In this document: in pieces, positions 53,544 to 63,300 of the stretch | Layout of the letters: the number at the start of each line of letters is the position of its first letter | Position numbering within the stretch: the stretch's first letter is position 1 | Assembly: GCF_008085905.1 (NCBI RefSeq) | Contig: NZ_VSFF01000012.1 | Location: 372,001-436,000, forward strand | Reading direction: 5' to 3' | Origin: Actinomadura syzygii | Lineage (GTDB): Bacteria; Actinomycetota; Actinomycetes; Streptosporangiales; Streptosporangiaceae | DNA length: 64,000 nucleotides | Notes under the pieces: model-generated | Seen by the model: only the letters and a program-made list of their open reading frames with translations | The model's database searches: none | What the model was told of the DNA's origin: nothing | Made by a program: the position numbers and the translations under genes

Positions 53544-54202
53544 GCGAACCCCGTCCGACAAGGGAACCGGGGAAGCGGCGGCTGGTGCTGTGGCGGCACG
53601 GGCAGACCGCGTGGAACGTCGAACGCCGCTTCCAGGGCAAGGCCGACATCCCTCTCGACGAGACCGGCGTCCAGCAGGCCCGGCGGGCGGCGCGGCTGCT
53701 CGCCGGCCTCCAGCCGACCGCGCTGCTGTCGTCCCCGCTGCGGCGGGCCGCCGACACCGCGCAGGCCCTCGCCGACATCACCGGGCTCCCCGTCCGGTAC
53801 GACAAGGACCTCATCGAACGCGACGGCGGCGCCTGGGAGGGCCTCACCAACCGCGAGATCCGCGAGCGGTACCCGGCGGAGCACGCCGCCTGGCAGCCGC
53901 CCGGCGGCGAGACCAGCGCCCAGGTCGCCAAGCGCGTCGGCGCGGCCCTCGAACGCGCCCTCGACGGCTTGGAGCCGGACGGGCAGCTCGTCGTCGCGTC
54001 CCACGGCGCCGCGCTCCGCCTCGGCATGTCCCACCTCCTCGGCCTGCCCGAGGAGACGTGGGAACGGCTCGGCGGACTGTCCAACTGCTGCTGGTCCGTG
54101 ATCACCGAGATGCGCATCGGCGGCTGGCGCCTCGCCGAGCACAACGCCGGAACGCTCCCCGAACCCGTGCTCAGCGACGACCGTCCCGACGCCGGAACCT
54201 GA
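53540..54202 (+). CDS. histidine phosphatase family protein (phosphoglycerate mutase-like)
   Basis: The 220-residue protein has the RHG motif LVLWRHGQTAWN (phospho-His20), the second Arg in SSPLRRAADTA, catalytic Glu in ERDGGAWEG and His in VVASHGAALR. It is a 2H phosphatase of the cofactor-dependent mutase fold. The position after rsfS is conserved, and a glucosyl-3-phosphoglycerate or similar phosphatase role has been shown for some relatives; the substrate here is not known. GTG 53540 overlaps rsfS. Confidence 0.92.
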   Translation: MSEPRPTREPGKRRLVLWRHGQTAWNVERRFQGKADIPLDETGVQQARRAARLLAGLQPTALLSSPLRRAADTAQALADITGLPVRYDKDLIERDGGAWEGLTNREIRERYPAEHAAWQPPGGETSAQVAKRVGAALERALDGLEPDGQLVVASHGAALRLGMSHLLGLPEETWERLGGLSNCCWSVITEMRIGGWRLAEHNAGTLPEPVLSDDRPDAGT

Positions 54203-54280
54203 ACCGCAAACGATTCGAGCCGTACTCACTCCGTCCTATACACTGGCGGGGCGCCGCGGGATGAACGTCCACGCGGCGGC

Positions 54281-54353
54281 GGGGCTATGGCGCAGTTGGT
54301 AGCGCGCCTCCATGGCATGGAGGAGGTCTGGGGTTCGAATCCCCATAGCTCCA
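54281..54353 (+). tRNA. tRNA-Ala(GGC), copy 1
   Basis: The 73-nt cloverleaf has acceptor GGGGCTA/TAGCTCC including the alanine identity pair G3-U70. The anticodon stem CCTCC/GGAGG encloses the loop ATGGCAT (anticodon GGC), and the T loop is TTCGAAT. CCA is not encoded. The gene is identical to the copy at 55545. Confidence 0.97.
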
Positions 54354-54363
54354 CTCGGAGTTG

Positions 54364-54404
54364 GGAGTGGTGTGGTCGAGGCTTTGCCTCTTCCCTGCCA
54401 CTCC
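54364..54404 (+). terminator. terminator after tRNA-Ala copy 1
   Basis: GGAGTGG pairs with CCACTCC around a 27-nt loop that contains a smaller GAGGC/GCCTC hairpin. TTCGTCGTGTT follows. The same outer stem ends tRNA-Ala copy 2. Confidence 0.7.
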
Positions 54405-54410
54405 TTCGTC

Positions 54411-54472
54411 GTGTTGACCCGGGGGGCAACCCCCGGACCCCCGATGTGGTGGGCTCCGCCCCCCACGCCCCC
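54411..54472 (+). repeat. GC hairpin element, copy 2 (GNRA-capped)
   Basis: The first hairpin is 54419-54436, CCGGGGG/CCCCCGG with a GCAA tetraloop. The second is 54446-54466, the 9-bp stem of copy 1 with one mismatch. The whole unit differs from copy 1 (18836-18898) at two bases. The change in the tetraloop (GCGA to GCAA) keeps the GNRA class. A G/T-skewed stretch follows to about 54633, with no gene. Confidence 0.85.
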
Positions 54473-54633
54473 CTTGTGGCTTGGGTCGCTGTTCCCGTGC
54501 GGGCCCTTGTGGTTTGGGTCTCTGGTTCCGTGCTGGCCGTGGTGGCTTGGGGCGCCGGGTCTGTGCTGGTGGGGGCTCCGTTCGGGGTGGTCCGTGCTTG
54601 TGGGCGGAGCGGATGGTTGCGGGGGGTGGTTTC

Positions 54634-54873
54634 ATGCCTGGTATGGGAAGACATCGCAGGGGGGCGACGCGGGAGGTCACGGTGGGCGACCTCATCGACG
54701 AGTTGCGCAAGTACGAGCCGGGGACGCGGGTTCGGCTCGCGATCCAGCCGCGGCTTCCGCAGGAGCATGCGGTCGGGCCGGTGGCCGAGGCCGACGGGAC
54801 CGTGTGGATCGGGGACGGCGGCCAGCGCGGCTACGCGCCCGACGAGGTCCGCGAGCGGCTCGGCTGGGTCTGA
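54634..54873 (+). CDS. small hypothetical protein, 79 aa
   Basis: I do not recognise a named family. The core TVGDLIDELRKYEPGTRVRLAIQPRLPQEHAVGPV followed by GTVWIGDGGQRGYAPDEVRERLGW looks like a compact beta-rich domain, and similar small proteins are encoded in many actinomycetes. There is no signal peptide or membrane segment, and the first 15 residues are basic. The start is ATG 54634 after a G-rich site; ATG 54643 is an alternative. It lies between the two tRNA-Ala copies. Confidence 0.65.
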   Translation: MPGMGRHRRGATREVTVGDLIDELRKYEPGTRVRLAIQPRLPQEHAVGPVAEADGTVWIGDGGQRGYAPDEVRERLGWV

Positions 54874-54986
54874 CCGCAAAAGGTTCGCCATGACGGCGGT
54901 CGGCTTTCGTCCGGGCGCGCTTCATCGTGTTGATCATGCGGGAACGCCACCGGGTGGCGATGCGCGATCGAGATGAGGACTGCCCC

Positions 54987-55460
54987 ATGAGAAGCCGGAT
55001 CACCGGACGGACGCTGCTGCTCGTGCTTGCCGCCGCCGTCCCGGCCGTGCCCGCGGTCGCGCTGGCCGCGCCGCCGCCCGCGCCGGGCACCGCGAGCGCG
55101 CCCGCCGCCGCGAGCGCGCCCGCCGCGGGTGCGCCCGCGGGGAGCGCCGGGACGCAGACCGTGAGCACGAGCGACTGCGCGAAGGCGCTGCAGGCGATCT
55201 CGTCCCTTGGACTGCTTCCGAAACGTCCCGACCTCGGCCGGGTCGTCTGCACGTCGCGGGCGGAGAAGGAGGCGCCTCCCGCGCGTCCCTCGCGTCCCGA
55301 CACCACCGGCCAGGTCACCAGCGAGCACACCGCGAGCAACGGCCGGACCGTCCGGGAGAACGAGGTTCTCGGAGTGCCGGTCGAGTGGCCGAGGAACGTC
55401 ACGGTGCACGTGCCCACGGTCAACGACCGCTGGTACACCTACACCGCGAAGAAGGGCTGA
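54987..55460 (+). CDS. small secreted hypothetical protein, 157 aa
   Basis: The protein has a clear Sec signal peptide (MRSRITGRTLLLVLAAAVP, cleavage near ALAAPPP), an Ala/Pro-rich linker to about residue 55 and a small domain with two Cys (SDCAKAL and VVCTSRA, about 25 residues apart) that could pair. The C-terminal part is Val/Thr-rich and ends near DRWYTYTAKKG. The function is unknown; it is probably extracellular or wall-associated. ATG 54987 follows GAGGA. A 38-bp perfect palindrome lies 6 bp downstream. Confidence 0.75.
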   Translation: MRSRITGRTLLLVLAAAVPAVPAVALAAPPPAPGTASAPAAASAPAAGAPAGSAGTQTVSTSDCAKALQAISSLGLLPKRPDLGRVVCTSRAEKEAPPARPSRPDTTGQVTSEHTASNGRTVRENEVLGVPVEWPRNVTVHVPTVNDRWYTYTAKKG

Positions 55461-55466
55461 CGTCGA

Positions 55467-55504
55467 ACGCGGGCCGCGGCGGGACGTCCCGCCGCGGCCC
55501 GCGT
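55467..55504. terminator. 38-bp perfect palindrome after the small secreted protein
   Basis: Nineteen bases from 55467 pair exactly with the next nineteen, with no spacer. As RNA this gives a hairpin of up to 17 bp with an ACGT loop, suitable as a terminator before tRNA-Ala copy 2. A palindrome this long with no mismatch is unusual and could also extrude as a DNA cruciform. Confidence 0.7.
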
Positions 55505-55544
55505 CCGGAGCGCTCCCTGCGTGCACTAAGCTTTTCCCGACCGA

Positions 55545-55617
55545 GGGGCTATGGCGCAGTTGGTAGCGCGCCTCCATGGCATGGAGGAGGTCTGGGGTTC
55601 GAATCCCCATAGCTCCA
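55545..55617 (+). tRNA. tRNA-Ala(GGC), copy 2
   Basis: The 73-nt sequence is identical to that at 54281-54353, including the G3-U70 pair and anticodon GGC. The similarity continues a short way downstream (CGGAGT, TGGGAGTGG), so the duplicated unit included the start of the terminator. Confidence 0.97.
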
Positions 55618-55628
55618 CCCGGAGTCTG

Positions 55629-55668
55629 GGAGTGGCGAGTTCGGCGCGAAAGCGCCGGTCGCCACTCC
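55629..55668 (+). terminator. terminator after tRNA-Ala copy 2
   Basis: A 10-bp outer stem (GGAGTGGCGA/TCGCCACTCC) and an inner GGCGC-GAAA-GCGCC hairpin are followed by TTTGTCATGTTT. The tail is a real U-rich tract, rare in this window. Confidence 0.85.
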
Positions 55669-55770
55669 TTTGTCATGTTTCGCCCATTCACGTCGGTGCC
55701 GTCACCCGAACCCGCTTCCTGACCGAATCGTTGGCATCTGAGAAAGCCCGACCCGACCAGAGGGGCTCCG

Positions 55771-58700
55771 GTGACCCGACGCCTGCGCATCGACGACCTG
55801 ACCGACCTGGCGCTGCCCGAGCAGCCCGTGCTGTCCCCGGACGGCACGCGGCTGGTGTACGTGCTGCGCACGGACGACACCGCCGCGGACCGCTGCGTCC
55901 GCCGCCTGTGGACCGTGGACACCGCCGGGGGCCGGCCCCGGCGGCTCACCCGCGGCGCCGCCGACGTGTCGCCCGCCTGGTCGCCGGACGGGTCCCAGGT
56001 GGCGTTTCTGCGCGGCGAGGACGGCCCCCCGCAGGTGTGGCTCCTTCCGGCCGACGGCGGCGAACCCGAGAAGGTCACCGATCTGCCGCTCGGCGCCGGG
56101 CCGCCGTGTTGGAAACCCGACGGCACGGCGCTCGCGTTCACCGCTCCCGTCGACCTCGACGCTTTTCCCGGCGAGGACGACGCGGCGCGGGCCCGCAGGC
56201 GTACCGCGCCGATCGTCACCGACCGGATCGACCATCGGGCGGACGGCGCCGGGCTTCTCGGGCGGGTTCGGGCGCATGTCTTCGTTCTCGAACTGGAGAC
56301 GCGGCAGGCCCGCCGGGTGACGTCGGGGGACTGGCACGCCGGGGAGCCCTCATGGTCGCCGGACGGGACGCGCCTCGCCTTCGGCGCCACCATGCCCGAC
56401 ACCGATCTGACCGCGCACGTCGCCGCGTACGTGCTGGACGTGTCCGACCGGAAGGCCGTCCCGCGGCGGGTGGGTCCGGCCGAGGGGGGCGTGGGCCCGG
56501 TGGTGTGGACGTCCGGCGGCGACGCGTTGCTGGTCGTCGGCACGTACGGGACGGTGCTGGGCCACAACCGGCTGCTGCGCGTGCCGCTCGACGGCGGACC
56601 GGCGACCGACCTGTCCGGCATGCTCGACCGCAACGTCATGCCGGGCATGCCCGGTTATCCGGGGTCGGTGCCGCGCCTTGTCGAGGACGGGGAGAAGGTG
56701 CTGTTCTGCGCCCGCGACCAGGGGTGCACGCATTTGTACGTGACGCCCACGGCGGGCGACGGCACGCCGAGGCGAGTGGTCGGCGGCCCCGGGTGGGTCG
56801 TCTCGGGGGTGGATGCGCGGAACGGGACCGCGGCGCTCGTCCTGACCACCGAGGAGTCGTTCGGCGAGGTCGTCACCGTGGACCTCGCGACGGGGGTCGA
56901 CACCGTCCGCACCGCGCACGGCGCGCCGTTCGCCGGCGCCGAGTCGTACCGGCGCGAGGAGCGCGTGTTCCCCATCTCGGACGGCGCCGTCGTGCAGGGC
57001 TGGGTGATGCGCGACCCCGGCGCGGATACGCCCGGCCCGCTCCTGCTCGACATCCACGGCGGCCCGCACAACGCGTGGAACGCCGCCGCCGACCACGCGC
57101 ACATGTACCACCAGGAACTCGTCGCGCGGGGCTGGACGGTCCTGCTGCTGAACCCGCGGGGCAGCGACGGCTACGGCGAGGCGTTCTTCACCGGCGCGCT
57201 CGGCGGCTGGGGCGTCGCCGACGCCGCGGACTTCCTCGAACCGCTTGACGCTCTCGTCGCGGAGGGCGTCGCGGACCCGTCCCGGATCGCCGTCTCCGGC
57301 TACAGCTACGGCGGCTACATGACCTGCTACCTGACGAGCCGGACCGGCCGGTTCGCGGCGGCGGTGGCGGGCGGCGTCGTGTCCGACCTGGTGAGCCTCA
57401 CCGGGACGTCGGACTGCGGGCATCATCTGGCCGAGTACGAGCTCGGCGGGACGCCCTGGTCCAGCCCCGACCGGTACACCGAGATGTCTCCGTACAGCCG
57501 GGTCGAGGACGTCCGGACGCCGACGCTGCTCCTGCACGGCACCGCCGACCTGCGCTGCCCGGACGGGCAGGCCGAGCAGTGGCTCGCCGCGCTGCGGGCG
57601 CGGGGCGTCCCGTCCCGGCTCGTCTACTATCCGGACGCCTCGCATTTCTTCTTCCTGGACGGGCCGCCCTCGCAGCGCGCCGACTTCAACCGGCGCATCG
57701 TGGATTGGGTCGAGCGCTACGCGGGCGGCACAGGCCGTGCCTCCATCGACGCGGCGCACTGGCAGCGCAGGCTTGAGGAGCTGGCTGAACGGCACCGCGT
57801 CCCGGGCGCGGTCTTCGGCATCCTGCGGATCGCCCCGGGACGCGAGGACGAGCTGGTGGAGGCGGCGCACGGCGTCCTCAACACGGCGACCGGCGTGACC
57901 GCGACGCCCGACTCGATCTTCCAGATCGGGTCGATGACGAAGGTGTGGACGGCGACGCTCGTCATGCAGCTCGTCGACGAGGGCCTCCTCGACCTGGACG
58001 CCCCGGTCGTCGACGTCCTGCCCGAGCTGCGGCTCAGCGACCTGGAGGGCACGAAGCGCGTCACGATGCGGCACCTGCTCAACCACACGAGCGGCATCGA
58101 CGGCGACGTGTTCACCGACACCGGGCGCGGCGACGACTGCGTCGAGAAGTACACGGCGGAGCTGGCCGAGGTGGCGCGCAACCATCCGCTCGGCGCGACC
58201 TGGTCGTACTGCAACGCCGGGTTCACCCTCGCCGGACGGGTGGTCGAGAAGCTCACCGGCCGCACCTGGGACCGGGCGCTCCGCGAGCGGCTCATCGAGC
58301 CCCTCGGCCTGGAGCACACCGTGACGCTGCCGGAGGAGGCGCTGCTGCACCGCGCCGCCGCCGGGCACGTCGCGGACGGCGACGCCGTCCCGGTGCGCAC
58401 CGGGACGTGGGCGCTGCCCCGCTCGCTCGGCCCGGCGGGGCTGATCACCGCCTCCGCGGCGGACGCGCTCGCGTTCGCCCGCCTGCACCTCACCGGCGGC
58501 CTCGCCCCGGACGGCACGCGGCTGCTGAGCGAGCGGAGCGTCGCCGAGATGGCCGCCGAGCACGCCGTCCTGCCGGACCGGTACGGCCCCGGCGACTCGT
58601 GGGGGCTCGGCTGGGCGCGGATGGGCTGGGACGGCCGCCGCCTCGTCGGCCACGACGGCAACACGATCGGCCAGTCGGCGTACCTGCGCGTCCTCCCGGA

Positions 58701-59127
58701 CGAGGGACTCGCGGTGGTGCTGCTGACGAACGGCGGCCAGCACGTCGACCTGTACGAGGACCTGTTCCGCGAGGTCTTCGCCGAGCTGGCCGGGGTCGCG
58801 ATGCCGCGTCCGGTGGAGCCCGCCGCGCCGCCCCCGCCGGTCGACGTCCGCCGCCACACCGGCCGCTACAGCCGGACGGGCGCCGACCTGGAGGTGTTCG
58901 AGCGGGCCGGGCGGGCCGTCCTGCGCATGACGGCGACCGGCCCGCTCGCCGAGATCGTCGCGGAGCCGGTCGCCGAGTACGACCTGCACCCGGTCGACGC
59001 GGCCGGGAACCTGTTCGCCGTCCGCGAGCCCGACGAGCGGACCTGGCAGCCCGTCGCCTTCTACGCGCTGCCCACCGGGGAGCGCTATCTGCACTTCGGG
59101 GTGCGCGCCACCCCGAAGTGCGACTGA
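55771..59127 (+). CDS. S9 prolyl-oligopeptidase-type peptidase fused to an S12 beta-lactamase-fold hydrolase
   Basis: The 1118-residue protein joins two complete serine hydrolases. Residues 1 to about 400 are a beta-propeller with WSPDGSQVAF-type blades. An S9 alpha/beta-hydrolase follows (about 415-650) with Ser512 in SGYSYGGYM, Asp593 in GTADLRCP and His625 in DASHFF. After a short linker, a class C beta-lactamase/DD-peptidase domain spans about 660-1025, with SMTK (Ser721, Lys724), YCN (Tyr813) and HDG (His961) in place of KTG. An about 90-residue C-terminal barrel completes it. No signal peptide is seen, so it is probably cytoplasmic. GTG 55771 follows AGGGG. A dual peptide and D-amino-acid/ester hydrolase is inferred. 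Confidence 0.9.
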   Translation: MTRRLRIDDLTDLALPEQPVLSPDGTRLVYVLRTDDTAADRCVRRLWTVDTAGGRPRRLTRGAADVSPAWSPDGSQVAFLRGEDGPPQVWLLPADGGEPEKVTDLPLGAGPPCWKPDGTALAFTAPVDLDAFPGEDDAARARRRTAPIVTDRIDHRADGAGLLGRVRAHVFVLELETRQARRVTSGDWHAGEPSWSPDGTRLAFGATMPDTDLTAHVAAYVLDVSDRKAVPRRVGPAEGGVGPVVWTSGGDALLVVGTYGTVLGHNRLLRVPLDGGPATDLSGMLDRNVMPGMPGYPGSVPRLVEDGEKVLFCARDQGCTHLYVTPTAGDGTPRRVVGGPGWVVSGVDARNGTAALVLTTEESFGEVVTVDLATGVDTVRTAHGAPFAGAESYRREERVFPISDGAVVQGWVMRDPGADTPGPLLLDIHGGPHNAWNAAADHAHMYHQELVARGWTVLLLNPRGSDGYGEAFFTGALGGWGVADAADFLEPLDALVAEGVADPSRIAVSGYSYGGYMTCYLTSRTGRFAAAVAGGVVSDLVSLTGTSDCGHHLAEYELGGTPWSSPDRYTEMSPYSRVEDVRTPTLLLHGTADLRCPDGQAEQWLAALRARGVPSRLVYYPDASHFFFLDGPPSQRADFNRRIVDWVERYAGGTGRASIDAAHWQRRLEELAERHRVPGAVFGILRIAPGREDELVEAAHGVLNTATGVTATPDSIFQIGSMTKVWTATLVMQLVDEGLLDLDAPVVDVLPELRLSDLEGTKRVTMRHLLNHTSGIDGDVFTDTGRGDDCVEKYTAELAEVARNHPLGATWSYCNAGFTLAGRVVEKLTGRTWDRALRERLIEPLGLEHTVTLPEEALLHRAAAGHVADGDAVPVRTGTWALPRSLGPAGLITASAADALAFARLHLTGGLAPDGTRLLSERSVAEMAAEHAVLPDRYGPGDSWGLGWARMGWDGRRLVGHDGNTIGQSAYLRVLPDEGLAVVLLTNGGQHVDLYEDLFREVFAELAGVAMPRPVEPAAPPPPVDVRRHTGRYSRTGADLEVFERAGRAVLRMTATGPLAEIVAEPVAEYDLHPVDAAGNLFAVREPDERTWQPVAFYALPTGERYLHFGVRATPKCD

Positions 59128-59140
59128 CCGTCCGGCTCAG

Positions 59141-60241
59141 TCAGGCGGTGTAGCGCAGGACGGCTCCCACGTGCAGGCCGGGGCCGGGCCCGTCCGACGG
59201 CAGCACGACCAGCTCGCCGTCGGTCGCGGCCGCGGCCCTGACCAGCGCGGCGTCGGCCCGGACCGGCTCGGGCGCGGGCACGCCGAACGCGTCGCGCAGC
59301 TCCTCGGGGGACGTGGCGACCTGGCTCGGGTCGGGGCCGATCCACAGCCGGTCCCCCGAGTTCGGGTCGCCGTCGAGGAGGAGCGTCTCCACGCGCCCCT
59401 GCCGGACGGCCTCCGTGGTGGCGGGCAGTCCCGCGACGGCGCGCTGCCCGTTCGCCAGCTCGCGGTCGAAGCGCTCGGCGACCGCCATGATCCGCTCGGT
59501 GGTCTTGAGCCGCAGCAGGCGGCGCAGCTCGGCGTCCAGGGCGGGGTCGTCGACGGTCGTGTTCTTGTCGGTCTCCACGGTGTGTTCGAGGACGTTCTCC
59601 GACACCTCCTCCAGGACGGCCGTCCGCGCCCGCACGTCACCGGCGATCAGCACGGCCTCGGCGCGGCAGCGGTCGGCGGCGCGGTCGATCTCATGCGCGA
59701 CCTTCTTGGCGTTGGCCTTCCACACGTTCTCCGACGAGCGCTGGAACCGGGACTGGTTCCAGTCGCCCGCCTTGGTCTTGCGGATGGGGTAGTCCTCGTC
59801 GCCCCGGACCTCGAAGCGGCGGTGCCGCCCGTCCGGGCCGACGCAGTCGATCTCGCCGCCGCGGCGGTCCACCACGGCGAGCAGGTGCGGGAACCGCTCG
59901 CCCCGTTCGGCCAGGTAGGGCAGGACGTCGGGGAGCGGCCCCACCGTCGCGCGGGTGGCCGCGGGCGGGCCGGGGAGGCGGGCGCTGTGCACCACCTCGC
60001 CGTCCGCCGCGAAGACCACCAGGCCCTCCGAGCGGCGCGCCAGCATCTCCTCGTCGATGGTCTGCTCGATCGCGCGCAGCGTGGCCGCCGGGGCGTCGCG
60101 GTCCTCCAGATCCGCGCGCAGCGCCCGCCACCGCAGCTCGGCGGCCTTGGACGCGTCCTCCGTCGTCCGGGTCAGGTCGGCGTAGACCGACGCGAAGGGG
60201 CCCGGACGCTCGTACAGCGTCTTGAGGAATGACAGATCCAT
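59141..60241 (-). CDS. BaeRF family 2 protein (Rv2629-like)
   Basis: The 366-residue protein matches the bacterial archaeo-eukaryotic release-factor-like family that includes mycobacterial Rv2629. Seen are FASVYADLTR, LLAVVDRRGGEIDCVG, the basic DWNQSRFQRSSENVWKANAKKVAHEIDRA and VLIAGDVRARTAVLEEV. Relatives are linked to dormancy or hypoxia response and may act on stalled ribosomes or tRNA; the catalytic role is not shown. ATG 60241 is the start. It is convergent with the S9-S12 gene (13 bp) and divergent from the AfsR-like gene. Confidence 0.85.
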   Translation of the reverse strand: MDLSFLKTLYERPGPFASVYADLTRTTEDASKAAELRWRALRADLEDRDAPAATLRAIEQTIDEEMLARRSEGLVVFAADGEVVHSARLPGPPAATRATVGPLPDVLPYLAERGERFPHLLAVVDRRGGEIDCVGPDGRHRRFEVRGDEDYPIRKTKAGDWNQSRFQRSSENVWKANAKKVAHEIDRAADRCRAEAVLIAGDVRARTAVLEEVSENVLEHTVETDKNTTVDDPALDAELRRLLRLKTTERIMAVAERFDRELANGQRAVAGLPATTEAVRQGRVETLLLDGDPNSGDRLWIGPDPSQVATSPEELRDAFGVPAPEPVRADAALVRAAAATDGELVVLPSDGPGPGLHVGAVLRYTA

Positions 60242-60389
60242 AGAATGGCCGTACCCGATTTTTCTGTGGCAAACGTAAGGATTGGGGCTTCTGGGGCGTT
60301 CCTCGCCGCTCCGGTTACCGGCCGCGCGCCGCCTCCGTGCGCGCGGGACGACGGCGCATCGGCGACAATGACACCCGGAAGGGGGACTC

Positions 60390-63300
60390 GTGCGCATCGG
60401 CATCCTGGGCACGCTCGACGTGCGGGACGAAACCGCCAGGCCCGTCGAGGTCAGCGGCCCCCGGCTGCGCGTCCTGCTGGTCCGGCTGGCGGCGGAGGCG
60501 GGCCGGCCGGTGTCGGTCGGCCGGCTGCTCGACGACCTCTGGGACGGCGCGCCGCCGAGCGGCGGCGGCAACGCGCTCCAGGCGCTCGTCTCGCGGCTGC
60601 GCGGCGTCGCCGGCCGCGACCTCGTCGAGCACGGCCCCGCCGGGTACCGGCTCGGCATCGACCCGGCGGAGGTCGACGCCGTCGCGTTCGAGCGGGACGT
60701 CGTCGCCGCCCGCGCCGAGGACGACCCCGCCCGGCGTGCCCACCTGCTGCGCGCCGCGCTCCGGCTCTGGCGCGGCCCCGCCCTCGCCGACGCCGCCGAC
60801 GCCGCGTTCGCCGCCGCGCCGATCGCCCGGCTGGAGGAGCTGCGGCTCGCCGCCGTCGAGGACCGGGTGGACGCCGAACTGGCCGCCGGGCTCCCCGTCC
60901 CGCCGGTCGCCGACCTCGAACCGCTCGCCGCCGCGAACCCGCTCCGCGAACGCCTGCGCGGCCAGCTCATGCGCGCCCTCTACGCCGCCGGACGGCAGGC
61001 CGACGCCCTGGAGGTGTTCGAGGAGACCCGCCGCGCCCTCGCCGACCGGCTCGGCGTCGACCCGTCGCCCGAGCTGTCGGCCGTGCACCTGTCCATCCTC
61101 CGCCGCGACCCCGTCGCCGGCCGCGCCGCCGAGCCGCCCGAGCCCGTCGCGCCGCCCGCGGCGCCGCCGGACGTCTCGCGCCCCGCGACCCGCACGAACC
61201 TCCCCGCCCAGCTCACCAGCTTCGTCGGACGCGAGGAGGAGTCCCGCCGCGTCGGCAAGCTGCTGCGCGAGACGCGGCTGGTCACCCTGACCGGCCCCGG
61301 CGGCGCGGGCAAGACGCGCCTCGCCGGAGAGAGCGCGGCAGCGCTCGTCGAGGAGACGCCGGACGGCGTGTGGTTCGTCCCGCTGGCGCCGGTGAGCGAC
61401 CCGGCCGACGTCGTGCAGGCCGTGCTCGTCGCGCTCGCCGTCCCGGAGACCGTCCGGCCCGTCGAGACGCGGGTCGTGCCGAGGCCCCTCGAACGGCTCA
61501 CCGACTTCCTCGCCGCCAAGCGGATGGTCGTCGTCCTCGACAACTGCGAGCACGTCCTCGACGCGACGGCCCGGCTCGCCGACCACGTCCTCGCGCAGGC
61601 GCCCGGCGTGCGGATGCTCGCCACCAGCCGGGAGCCGCTCGGCATCACCGGCGAGTCGCTGTGCCCGGTGCCGTCCCTGCCGCTGCCGGACGCGGACGTC
61701 GCCGATCCCGCCGAGGCGCTCGGGTTCGCGTCCGTCCGGCTGTTCGGCGACCGGGCGGCGGCCGTCCGGCCCGGCTTCGCCGTGGACGCCGAGACCGTCG
61801 CCGACGTCGTCGAGATCTGCCGCGCCCTCGACGGCATCCCGCTCGCCATCGAGCTCGCCGCGGCCCGGCTGCGCTCCCTCACCCCCGGCCAGGTCGCCGC
61901 GCGGCTCGGCGACCGGTTCCGGCTGCTCACCGGCGGCAGCCGCACGGCGCTGCCCCGGCACCGCACGCTCCGCGCCGTCGTCGACTGGAGCTGGGACCTC
62001 CTCGACGACGTCGAGCGCACCGTCCTGCGCCGCCTGTCGGTGTTCGCGGGCGGCGCCACCCCGGACGCCGCCGTCGACGTGTGCGGCCTCCCCGCCCCCG
62101 ACGCGCCCGAGCCGCAGGACGTCATCGACGTGATCGCCGCCCTGGTGGAGAAGTCGCTCGTCATGGCGGACGGCGACGCCGAGGTCCGCTACCGGCTGCT
62201 GGAGACCGTCCGCGTGTACGCGGGGGAGCGGCTGGAGGAGGCCGGGGAGGCGCCGCGCGTCCGGTCCGCGCACGCCGCGCACCTGGTCGCCCTCGCCGAG
62301 CGCGCCGAGCCGGAGCTGCGCCGCCGCGACCAGCTCCGCTGGACCGAGCGGCTGGCCGCCGAGCGCGGCAACGTCACCGTCGCGTTCCGGCACGTCGTCG
62401 ACACCGGCGACGGGGAGACCGGGCTCCGCCTCGTCGCGGCGCTCGTCTGGTTCTGGGTGCTGCGCGACATGGAGATGGAGGCCGGGCACTGGGCGGTCGC
62501 CGTCCGCGACATGGTCGGCGACGACCCGCCGCCCGGGCTGGAGGAGCAGCACGCCCTCTGCGTCATCTCGGCCAAGATCATCAAGGAGATGACCAGGGAC
62601 GTCGGCCCGACGCGGGAGTCGCTCAACGCCGTCTTCGAGGCGGTCGCGGAGGCCCTGCCCGAGCGGCCGCTGCATCCCGTCCTCGCCCTGATGGAGTCGG
62701 CGTCCGCGCTGCTCAGCGGGGACCTGGACGAGATCAGGCGGCGGCTGCGGCGGATCGAGGACCACCCCGACCCCTGGGTCCGCGCCGTGTCCCACACGCT
62801 GCTCGCGCACATGGCCATCAACACCGGGCACATCGACGAGGCCGCCGCGGAGGCCGCCGACGGCTACGCCCGGTTCCGCGACCTCGGCGACCGCTTCGGG
62901 ATGATCCTCGTGCTCAGCGGGATGATGCAGGTCGCCATGGCGCGCGGCGAGCCCGCCGAGGCCGTCGCGCTCGGCGAGGAGGCGTACGGCTACGCGACCA
63001 TGGGCGTCAGCCCCGAGCAGGGCGCGTCGATCCTCGCCCAGCTCGGCCGGGCGCGGGCCGAGCGGGGCGACTTCGCCCAGGCCCGCGACGACGTGGAGCG
63101 GGCCATGGCGCAGATGGAGCGGATCGGCGAGCTCGCCGACGCCGCCGGGGCGTCCCTCCAGCTCTGCGAGATGGACCTGAAGGGCGGCGACCGCGCCGCC
63201 GCCCGCGCGCACGCCGCCCGCGCCCGCCACTGGACGGAGCCGCGCGGGCACCGTCCCGACTTCGCGCAGGCCGTCCGCCGCACCCTCAGCCGCCTCGGCT

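Noticed and set aside
55507..55516. GGAGCGCTCC as a CebR-type cellulose-regulator box
   Set aside because: Only the 10-bp core is present without the flanking T and A, and the next gene is a tRNA with no sugar-use context.
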